Source: Gemmobacter aquarius (lineage in GTDB: Bacteria; Pseudomonadota; Alphaproteobacteria; Rhodobacterales; Rhodobacteraceae). Taken from it: a DNA stretch of 64,000 bases. The DNA lies in assembly GCF_003060865.1 (NCBI RefSeq), contig NZ_CP028918.1, positions 2,964,001-3,028,000 of the forward strand, read 5' to 3'. Positions 53,589 to 60,491 of the stretch are shown one piece after another. The notes under the pieces were generated by a model that searched no databases, was not told the origin of the DNA, and worked only from the letters and a program-made list of their open reading frames with translations. The stretch's first letter is position 1; every line of letters starts with the position of its first letter. A program made the position numbers and the translations under genes.

Positions 53589-54632
53589 TCAGATCACCGA
53601 CCGGATGGCATCGGCGACGCGGGCGGCCACGACGTCGAGGTCGTCCAGCCCTTCGACCGGCACTTCGGCAAAGGGCACCTCCATCCGCGCCCGGTGCTTG
53701 CCATAGCGCGGGTCGTAGTGGTGCTCCATCAGCGCTTCTGCCAGTTCGACGAACCGCCCTGCTGCCGCCATGACGCGCCAATCGGCGATCACATCCGCCG
53801 GATGCGCCGCCCGCAGGCTGGCCAGAATCCCGTCCAGCCGCGCCGGATCGGCGACCATGTCGGCATAGGCGGTGACCAGATAGCCCGCCCGCGCCGCCCT
53901 TGACGCTGCAATCGCCACGCGGGGGGCCGCCACCATCGCCCGCCAAAGTTTCGGCGGCAGACGCACCTCGCCCACTTTCGAGCTTTCCGCCTCGACCACC
54001 ACGGGCCGCGAAGGGTCAAGCCGCGCCAGCGCAATGGCAAGCCGTCCCTCGAATGCCTTCTGGCTTGGCTGGTCGCCCATATGGCCAAAGAGCGACCCGC
54101 GATGGTTCGCCAGCCCTTCAAGGTCGATCACCTGAAAACCCAGCGCGGGCAGGCGGTTGAGCACATCGGTCTTGGCCGACCCCGTATTGCCGTCAAGCAC
54201 CACCACGGGGCAGGGAAAGACATCGTCGTAAAGCGCATCGACCACCAGATGCCGCCAGCTTTTATAGCCGCCCTCGATGATCTCGACCCGCCAGCCGATC
54301 TGGGCAAGGATCGAGGCGAAAGACCCCGACCGCTGCCCACCCCGCCAGCAATAGACCAAGGGGCGCCACCCCCCCGGTTTGTCGGCCAACGGTCCTTCCA
54401 GATGCTTTGCGGCGTTCTTTGCCACCAGCGCCGCCCCGATCTTGCGCGCGGCAAAGGCGGCGACCTGCTTGTAGATCGTGCCCACCCGCGCCCGTTCGTC
54501 ATCGTCCAGCACCGGAAGCGAAATCGCGCCCGGAACATGGTCTTCGGCCCATTCGGCGGGCGCGCGCACGTCGATGATGTCATCGAACCCGAGGTCGAAG
54601 ATCTCGAGCAATCCCCCCAGCTTGACCGCCAT
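53589..54632 (-). CDS. mnmH: tRNA 2-selenouridine synthase MnmH/SelU
   Basis: A 347-residue enzyme that replaces sulfur by selenium at wobble uridines of some tRNAs, using selenophosphate from SelD. The N-terminal rhodanese domain has FDDIIDVRAPAEWAEDHVPGA and the catalytic cysteine in VYCWRGGQRSGS. The C-terminal part has a P-loop (VVLDGNTGSAKTDVL) and the conserved LANHRGSLFG. The start at 54632 overlaps the argE stop by three bases. No selA or selB is visible in the window, so selenoprotein synthesis is not implied. Confidence 0.94.
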   Translation of the reverse strand: MAVKLGGLLEIFDLGFDDIIDVRAPAEWAEDHVPGAISLPVLDDDERARVGTIYKQVAAFAARKIGAALVAKNAAKHLEGPLADKPGGWRPLVYCWRGGQRSGSFASILAQIGWRVEIIEGGYKSWRHLVVDALYDDVFPCPVVVLDGNTGSAKTDVLNRLPALGFQVIDLEGLANHRGSLFGHMGDQPSQKAFEGRLAIALARLDPSRPVVVEAESSKVGEVRLPPKLWRAMVAAPRVAIAASRAARAGYLVTAYADMVADPARLDGILASLRAAHPADVIADWRVMAAAGRFVELAEALMEHHYDPRYGKHRARMEVPFAEVPVEGLDDLDVVAARVADAIRSVI

Positions 54633-55786
54633 CAGAACCCCGCCTCGGCCTGCGCCACCAATGCGGCCAGCATCGCCTCGCAGCGCGCGATCTGCTCGAT
54701 GCTTACGTATTCGTCGGGCTTGTGGCCCTGCGCCATCGACCCTGGCCCGCAGATCACCGTGGGAATGCCCAGACGCGCGTCGAACAGCCCGCCTTCTGTG
54801 CCGAAAGCCACCTTGATCGTGCCATTCGCCCCCGTCAGGCGCTTGACGAAATTCACCACCTCGGCCCCGACCGGCGTGCCCAGACCGGGGTAATCCCACA
54901 GCCTTTCCACCTTGATCGCCGCTTCGGGGAATTCGGCCCGCAGGGGTGCCACGATGGCCTCGGCCCCTGCTTCGACCTCCGCAATCAGGGCCGCGACATC
55001 CTCTCCGGCGAGCGAGCGGATTTCCCAGTCGACCACCGCTGCATTGGGCACGATGTTGACCTGCACGCCGCCGTTCAGCTTGCCCACATGCAGCGTGCTA
55101 TAGGCGACATCGTAATCGCCGTCCCGCATCCCGTCGGCCGCCACACGCGCCTGCACGCGCCGCACGACGCCCACGAAGTCGGCTGCCAGATGCAGCGCGT
55201 TCAGCGCAAGCGGGGCCAGCGCGGAATGGCCCTCGCGCCCCGTGCAGGTGGCCCGCAGCGCCACCTTGCCCTTGTGGCCCGTTGCGACCTGCATCCCCGT
55301 GGGTTCGCCCACAATGCAAAAGCGCGGCCGCACCGGGGCCGCCTCCAGCATGTCGACCAAAGACCGCACGCCCATGCAGCCGATCTCTTCGTCGTAAGAC
55401 AGCGCCAGATGCAGCGGCACGCGCAACTCGCGCCGCGCCGCCGCCAGCATCGCGGTCACGGCGCAGGCGACGAACCCCTTCATGTCGGCAGCGCCGCGAC
55501 CGTAATAGCGCCCCGCTTCTTCTGTCAGCGCAAAGGGCGGCTTGGTCCATGCCTGCCCTTCGACGGGCACCACATCGGTATGGCCCGAAAGCATCACCCC
55601 ACCCACGCCTTCAGGCCCAACCGTGGCGTAAAGATTGGCCTTGGTGCCGCCCGCATCGGGGATCAGCACCGACCCGATCCCGGCCGTCGCCAGCACTTCG
55701 CGCACGAACTCCATCAGCGCGAGGTTGGGCTTGTGGCTTACGGTATCAAAGGCGATCAAACGGTCCAGAATTTCGCGGGTCTGCAT
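54632..55786 (-). CDS. argE: Acetylornithine deacetylase ArgE
   Basis: A 384-residue M20 metallopeptidase-family deacylase. Metal ligands appear in VMLSGHTDVVPV, YYGRGAADMKGFVAC, YDEEIGCMGV and CIVGEPTG. The dimerisation domain starts near LRATCTGREGHSALAPLALNA. The final ligand is in CGPGSMAQGHKPDEYV. It cleaves N-acetylornithine in arginine synthesis. A related desuccinylase activity cannot be ruled out from sequence. The ATG at 55786 (MQTREILDRLIAFDTVS) is the natural start. It is the first gene of an operon with mnmH. Confidence 0.9.
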   Translation of the reverse strand: MQTREILDRLIAFDTVSHKPNLALMEFVREVLATAGIGSVLIPDAGGTKANLYATVGPEGVGGVMLSGHTDVVPVEGQAWTKPPFALTEEAGRYYGRGAADMKGFVACAVTAMLAAARRELRVPLHLALSYDEEIGCMGVRSLVDMLEAAPVRPRFCIVGEPTGMQVATGHKGKVALRATCTGREGHSALAPLALNALHLAADFVGVVRRVQARVAADGMRDGDYDVAYSTLHVGKLNGGVQVNIVPNAAVVDWEIRSLAGEDVAALIAEVEAGAEAIVAPLRAEFPEAAIKVERLWDYPGLGTPVGAEVVNFVKRLTGANGTIKVAFGTEGGLFDARLGIPTVICGPGSMAQGHKPDEYVSIEQIARCEAMLAALVAQAEAGF

Positions 55787-55903
55787 GGGGGCACTCCTGT
55801 CGGCCCACCTAACCGCAAACCGCGAGGGGGCGAAAGGGGCCGACCTTGCCCCTGCGGCGTTGCGGGTGCAAAGGTCGCACATTGCCGAAAGGGCCGATTC
55901 CCC

Positions 55904-56557
55904 ATGCTCCGCCTGTTTTTGCCCGCCCTTCTTGCCTGCCTGCCGCTGACCGCGCCGGTTCGTGCCGAAACCGTCACGCTTACACCGCCCGCCGCCAAAA
56001 CCCCCGGCGCGGTGTCGCAATTCATGGCGGCTCAGGATCTTTTCGCCCTTGGCCGCGCGCAGAACGACCCGCTCGCCGTGCTGGCAGCAGCCCGCCTTTC
56101 TGCCCGCATCAAGGCGACCGAGGCAGACCGCACACCCGAACCAAAGGCCGAGGCGCTGCCCCACAGCCACCCCGACGCCACCACCATGTTCACCGCCGCC
56201 AAGGCACTGGCCGCCGAGGACACAGGCGTGACCGACCTGATCGCCCGTAGCGAGGCCGAGGCCACGCTTCTGCCCACGCGCACGCTGCTGTCCAGCACGC
56301 GCGGTATCGAGGGCGCAGGAAGCCAGACCTACACGCTGCCGTTCTTTGCCGGATCCTTGGCCGAAATCGGCCTATTGGGCGATGGCAAGGCCAACCTAGA
56401 CCTGACGGTTGTTGTGGGCGAGGAAACGCTTTGCCTGAACCGCGATCCCGCCGATCGCGCGCTGTGCAGCTTTGTCCTGCCCGAAAATGCAAGTGTGACC
56501 GTGACCATCACCAACCGCAGCGAAACTGCAGCAAGTTATAGCCTTCTGACGAATTGA
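55904..56557 (+). CDS. Secreted protein of unknown function
   Basis: A 217-residue protein with a signal peptide (MLRLFLPALLACLPLTAPVRA-ET). The mature part has a helical stretch (QFMAAQDLFALGRAQNDPLAVLAAARLSA, quoted as DLFALGRAQNDPLAVLAAA). A beta-rich C-terminus follows (YTLPFFAGSLAEIGLLGDG, LDLTVVVGEETLCLNRDP, SFVLPENASVTVTITNRSE). The C-terminal pattern looks like a small jelly-roll or pre-peptidase-type domain. I recognise no catalytic motif. It is divergent from argE and probably periplasmic or exported. Confidence 0.65.
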   Translation: MLRLFLPALLACLPLTAPVRAETVTLTPPAAKTPGAVSQFMAAQDLFALGRAQNDPLAVLAAARLSARIKATEADRTPEPKAEALPHSHPDATTMFTAAKALAAEDTGVTDLIARSEAEATLLPTRTLLSSTRGIEGAGSQTYTLPFFAGSLAEIGLLGDGKANLDLTVVVGEETLCLNRDPADRALCSFVLPENASVTVTITNRSETAASYSLLTN

Positions 56558-56744
56558 CCACTAGCCAAGCCGTTGATTTCGCATAATTGCTGCGCAGCAT
56601 TCGTGCAGCATTTTCCCGCTGGATCCTGCCGCATGGCGCGACCCGCAGGGTGGTGTCACCCCCGCCCCCTTTTCCCGCCCCCGCCCAGCCTGTAAGAAGG
56701 CGCTTCCGAAGCCCAACGAAAGGACCGGCCGCACGCGGCCCCCC

Positions 56745-57731
56745 ATGCGAAGCGCCCGACTTTCCCGAGCCATCGACACCGGACTGTTCACCCTGCCGTC
56801 CGAAGGCCGCATCGCGGTTCTGCGCCCCCGCATCGGCGACGAACTTGGCGACCTGCCGCGCGACCGCCTGCTGGTCGCGACCGGCTTTCGCCCCGATCAC
56901 GATTGGTTTGCCGCCCGTGGCTATGCCTGCGCCCCCCACGCGACCGGAGAGTTTGCCGCCGCCATCCTGTGCCTGCCCCGCGCCAAGGCCCATGCCCGCG
57001 CCATGCTCGCCGAGGCGTCGCTGCTGGTGGCCAAGGGTGGTCCCGTCGTCGTCGACGGCCAAAAGACCGACGGTATCGACGCGGTGCTGAAAGACCTTGT
57101 CCCCCGTGTCGCTTTGTCGGAACGGCTGTCGAAGGCCCACGGTAAACTTGCCGTCTTTGCCGCCGGAGCCGATCTGTCGGACTGGGCAGCCCGCCCCGCG
57201 CAGGTCGACGGTTTCACCACGCTTCCGGGGGTGTTTTCCGCCGATGGAATAGACCGCGGCTCGGCCCTTCTGGCCGGGGCACTTCCCGCCGACCTGAAAG
57301 GCCGCGTGGCCGATTTCGGCGCAGGCTGGGGCTATCTGGCCCGCAAGGTGCTGTCCCTTTCCGCCGTCAAGGAATGTCATCTGGTCGAGGCCGAGGCCGA
57401 TGCGCTGGATTGCGCGCGGCTCAACATCGTGGACGACCGCGCCCAGTTCCACTGGGCCGATGCGACCACGTGGAAAGCGCCGCGCGGGATGGACCATATC
57501 GTGATGAACCCGCCCTTCCACACCGGACGCGGCGCCGATCCGGCGCTTGGCGCGGGCTTCATCGCCGCCGCCGCCCGCAGTCTGAACCCGCAGGGCGCGC
57601 TGTGGATGGTGGCGAACCGCCACCTGCCCTATGATCGCAGCCTGACCACCCTGTTCCGCGAGGTTGCCGAAATCGGCGGTGACGGCGCCTACCGCCTGAC
57701 CCGTGCCGCCTTTCCGATCCGCGCCCGCTAG
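56745..57731 (+). CDS. rsmC: RsmC-like rRNA (guanine-N2) methyltransferase
   Basis: A 328-residue class I SAM-dependent methyltransferase. The C-terminal half has the SAM site GRVADFGAGWGYLARKVL, the acidic second motif CHLVEAEADALDCARLNI and the catalytic motif HIVMNPPFHTG, typical of N2-guanine methyltransferases RsmC/RlmG. The N-terminal half is a degenerate methyltransferase-like domain, as in RsmC. The size fits the family (343 in E. coli). It is 29 bases upstream of the SDR gene. Confidence 0.87.
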   Translation: MRSARLSRAIDTGLFTLPSEGRIAVLRPRIGDELGDLPRDRLLVATGFRPDHDWFAARGYACAPHATGEFAAAILCLPRAKAHARAMLAEASLLVAKGGPVVVDGQKTDGIDAVLKDLVPRVALSERLSKAHGKLAVFAAGADLSDWAARPAQVDGFTTLPGVFSADGIDRGSALLAGALPADLKGRVADFGAGWGYLARKVLSLSAVKECHLVEAEADALDCARLNIVDDRAQFHWADATTWKAPRGMDHIVMNPPFHTGRGADPALGAGFIAAAARSLNPQGALWMVANRHLPYDRSLTTLFREVAEIGGDGAYRLTRAAFPIRAR

Positions 57732-57760
57732 CGCAACCCAAGACCGCACGAAAGGACGCC

Positions 57761-58582
57761 ATGTCGTTTTCCATCTCGGGCAAGACCGCCATCGTCACGG
57801 GTGCCGCCAATGGCATCGGCCTCGCCATCGCGCGCCATCTGGTGGACAAGGGCGCGAACGTGATGTTCGCCGACATCGACGAGGCGCGGCTTGAAGAAGA
57901 GGTCGGCACTGACGCCCGCGCCGAAGGCCCCGTCCGCATGTTCGCGGGCGACCTGCGCGAGAAGCTCACCATCGCCAACCTGCTATCCGCCACCATCGAC
58001 GCCTTCGACCGCGTCGATGTGCTGGTGAACGCCAGCCGACAGTTTTCGACCTCGGACGTGCTCGATCCTGAAAACGATTGTGTCGAGGCGCTTCTGGACC
58101 AGAACCTGATGACCGCGCTGCGCCTGTCGCAGATGACGGCGAAGCGGATGATCCAGCGCGCCGCCAAGGACCGCAGCGACGAAGGCGAAGGCCAAGGCGT
58201 GATCGGCTCGATCATCAACCTGTCCTCGCTTGCCGCGACCCGCACGCAGGCCAATCTGCTGGGCTATTCCATTTCCTGCGCGGCGGTCGAACAGATGACG
58301 CGGTCACTTGCGGTGGCGCTGGCTCCGCGCGGCATCCGCGTGAACGCGGTCGCCTTCGGCTCGGTGATGAGCGCAAGCCTGCAGGCCGCATTGCGCGATA
58401 CGCCCGACTGGCGCCCCGCCATCGAGACTTGCACGCCCCTTGGCCGCATCGCATCAGCCGACGAATTGGCGGAAACGGTACATTTCCTCGCCTCCGACGC
58501 CTCGGCCTTCATGACGGGCCAGATCCTGACGCTCGACGGCGGGCGCGGTCTGGTCGATGCGGTGGTCGCATCGGCGCATTGA
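57761..58582 (+). CDS. SDR-family protein lacking the catalytic lysine
   Basis: A 273-residue short-chain dehydrogenase/reductase fold. The cofactor motif TGAANGIG, the DI of FADIDEARL (favouring NAD) and the NLSS serine are present. The active-site YxxxK reads Y-S-I-S-C, so the lysine is replaced by cysteine (codon TGC at 58276). RGIRVNAVAFGSVMSASLQ and GQILTLDGGRGL complete the fold. It may be a non-catalytic or regulatory SDR, or use altered chemistry. It follows rsmC in the same direction. Confidence 0.82.
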   Translation: MSFSISGKTAIVTGAANGIGLAIARHLVDKGANVMFADIDEARLEEEVGTDARAEGPVRMFAGDLREKLTIANLLSATIDAFDRVDVLVNASRQFSTSDVLDPENDCVEALLDQNLMTALRLSQMTAKRMIQRAAKDRSDEGEGQGVIGSIINLSSLAATRTQANLLGYSISCAAVEQMTRSLAVALAPRGIRVNAVAFGSVMSASLQAALRDTPDWRPAIETCTPLGRIASADELAETVHFLASDASAFMTGQILTLDGGRGLVDAVVASAH

Positions 58583-58594
58583 CCGCCTGCGATG

Positions 58595-58993
58595 TCAGCT
58601 TTCGGGATATTGCGCCTTGCACTGGGCAATGACCGGTTGCGCCTCGCGCGCAAGTTGGTCGCGCTTGGTGAACAGGCTTTCCAGCTTGGCCCGCTCGGCA
58701 TTCAGGTCGATCGCCACGGGGCGGGTGCGGGTCTCTACCTCGTCTTCAAGGCAGGGCCGCGTCACGGCAGGCTGGGCCGGATCGGCCGAAGGCACGACGC
58801 ATTGGCGCCAGACCGGGACAGTGACGGTATAATCCTCGATGGCATAGCCGCGCGCGAGATTGCCCTGCACTTCGGTTATCAGCTTTTCCACGGTCCGCAG
58901 ATCGCGCGTGTTGCGGTTGATGCATTGTTCCTGCGGTGTTCCGCAAGCGGCAAGCAACGACAGGACGGACAGCGACAGGATCAGGCGGCGCAT
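58595..58993 (-). CDS. Small lipoprotein of unknown function
   Basis: A 132-residue lipoprotein. The signal is MRRLILSLSVLSLLAACGTP with lipobox LLAAC. The mature part contains several cysteines (EQCINRN, RQCVVPS, RPCLEDE, AQCKAQ) and a helical segment (NLNAERAKLESLFTKRDQLA is close to the form seen). No family is recognised. It ends 12 bases from the convergent SDR gene. The start at 58993 gives the lipoprotein signal directly. Confidence 0.7.
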   Translation of the reverse strand: MRRLILSLSVLSLLAACGTPQEQCINRNTRDLRTVEKLITEVQGNLARGYAIEDYTVTVPVWRQCVVPSADPAQPAVTRPCLEDEVETRTRPVAIDLNAERAKLESLFTKRDQLAREAQPVIAQCKAQYPES

Positions 58994-59118
58994 GGTATGG
59001 ACCTTATGGAAAGCGATTTGGGCCAAGCTTAAGCCCTTGGCCAAGGGTTGCCAAATGCCATGTTGGCGCGGCTTGTTCCATTTGCTAGGCATGCGACTGT
59101 AAACTGATGGAGACACCG

Positions 59119-59979
59119 ATGACCGACCCGTTCGATACCCGCAAAGCCGAAGCCGCCGCATGGTTCCGGACATTGCGCGACCGGATCGTCGCATCGTTCG
59201 AAGACCTCGAAGACCGCTATGGAAGCGGCACGCCGGGCCGGTTCGAAGTGACCCCCACGACCCGCGCCGATGGGGGCGGCGGGTTGATGAGCGTGATGCG
59301 CGGCGGGCGCGTGTTCGAGAAGATCGGCGTGAACGTGTCGCAGGTGCACGGCACGCTGGGCGAGCGGGCGCAAAAGGCGATGGCCGCGCGCGGCGTTCCC
59401 GGCATGGACAAGGACCCGCGCTTCTGGGCCAGCGGGATCAGCCTCGTCGCCCATATGGTCAACCCCCATTGCCCTGCCGTGCATATGAACACCCGCATGT
59501 TCTGGACGCCGCACGCCTGGTGGTTCGGCGGCGGGGCTGACCTGAACCCGTGCATCGAGTATGCCGAAGACACCGCGCATTTCCACGGCCAGATGCAGGA
59601 AGCCTGCGACGCGCATGACCCGGCCTATTTCCCGAAATTCAAGGCTTGGGCCGACGAATACTTCTTCGTTCCGCATCGGGGCCGGGCGCGTGGCGTCGGC
59701 GGCATCTTCTACGATGATCTGAACACCGGCGACTGGGAGGCCGATTTCGCCTTTACCCGCGATGTCGGCGCGCATTTCCTGCCCGCCTTCGTGCCGCTGA
59801 CCGAACGTCGGGTGAACACCCTCTGGACCGAGGCCGACCGCGAGGCGCAGCTGGTCCATCGCGGGCTTTATGCCGAATACAACCTCGTCTACGACCGTGG
59901 CACGAAATTCGGACTGGAAACCGGCCATGATGCCAATGCGGTCCTGATGAGCCTACCGCCCATCGCCAAGTGGACATGA
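59119..59979 (+). CDS. hemF: Oxygen-dependent coproporphyrinogen III oxidase HemF
   Basis: A 286-residue enzyme that converts coproporphyrinogen III to protoporphyrinogen IX using O2, in haem (and bacteriochlorophyll, if made) synthesis. Conserved blocks are GGGGLMSVMRGGRVFEKIGVN, NPHCPAVHMNTRMFW, WWFGGGADLNPCIEY and GRARGVGGIFYDDL. YNLVYDRGTKFGLETG closes the active site. ATG 59119 has GGAG upstream; an ATG at 59107 is in frame. It diverges from the lipoprotein gene. Confidence 0.96.
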   Translation: MTDPFDTRKAEAAAWFRTLRDRIVASFEDLEDRYGSGTPGRFEVTPTTRADGGGGLMSVMRGGRVFEKIGVNVSQVHGTLGERAQKAMAARGVPGMDKDPRFWASGISLVAHMVNPHCPAVHMNTRMFWTPHAWWFGGGADLNPCIEYAEDTAHFHGQMQEACDAHDPAYFPKFKAWADEYFFVPHRGRARGVGGIFYDDLNTGDWEADFAFTRDVGAHFLPAFVPLTERRVNTLWTEADREAQLVHRGLYAEYNLVYDRGTKFGLETGHDANAVLMSLPPIAKWT

Positions 59980-60027
59980 CGCGCCCTGCGGGCTAAGGCA
60001 GGGCCGCACATCAGAGGCGGAACCGAC

Positions 60028-60372
60028 ATGGCCGATATCGAAATCAGGGCACAAGCCTTCTGGACCGACACCGAAGACGGCACAATAGCGGTGGGCTTTG
60101 CATCGAGCGAAGATCCCGATGACGGCTATGTCCTGTTCGAGGGCACAGCGGGCGCTCCGGTCAAGACGGTCTATGTCGAGGTGTCGGACGAGATTTTCGG
60201 CTCGGACGATGCGATTGAAGCGGTCGCCTTCACCGACACCGGTTTTACGCTGACGCTTACCCCCCGCGCGGCAAGCAAGTTCGGCATGGTGCGCGAGGTC
60301 GAGGTGCATGTCGCCCCCGATGACGCGGGCGGTGCCGCAGCACTTGTGGCCCTGAAATCGCTGCTTGGCTGA
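60028..60372 (+). CDS. Small acidic protein resembling Imm10 immunity proteins
   Basis: A 114-residue acidic protein, beginning MADIEIRAQAFWTDTEDGTIAVGF. The middle (YVLFEGTAGAPVKTVYVEVS) and the following strand-rich part recall the Imm10 family of toxin immunity proteins, where a 'YVEV-N/S-DQ' strand is conserved. No toxin gene is adjacent. The similarity is from memory and weak; it may simply be a conserved hypothetical. It lies directly before three palindromes. Confidence 0.55.
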   Translation: MADIEIRAQAFWTDTEDGTIAVGFASSEDPDDGYVLFEGTAGAPVKTVYVEVSDEIFGSDDAIEAVAFTDTGFTLTLTPRAASKFGMVREVEVHVAPDDAGGAAALVALKSLLG

Positions 60373-60375
60373 CAG

Positions 60376-60408
60376 GGCACAAGATTTTTCCTCAAAAAAT
60401 CTTGTGCC
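60376..60408. repeat. Perfect palindrome 1 of 3
   Basis: A 14-base stem (GGCACAAGATTTTT, 60376-60389) pairs with 60395-60408 around loop CCTCA. It starts four bases after a stop codon. It is the first of three different palindromes in a row. Confidence 0.9.
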
Positions 60409-60414
60409 GCCCTT

Positions 60415-60447
60415 GGCCGTAAATCTTTCGTCGAAAGATTTACGGCC
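60415..60447. repeat. Perfect palindrome 2 of 3
   Basis: A 15-base stem (GGCCGTAAATCTTTC, 60415-60429) pairs with 60433-60447 around loop GTC. Its sequence is unrelated to palindromes 1 and 3 except for the layout: GC-rich base, AT-rich top. Confidence 0.9.
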
Positions 60448-60452
60448 TGCCT

Positions 60453-60484
60453 GCGCCAAAATTATTCTGGAATAATTTTGGCGC
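60453..60484. repeat. Perfect palindrome 3 of 3
   Basis: A 15-base stem (GCGCCAAAATTATTC, 60453-60467) pairs with 60470-60484 around two bases. It ends eight bases before the convergent ybbP stop codon. Confidence 0.9.
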
Positions 60485-60491
60485 GATGGCG

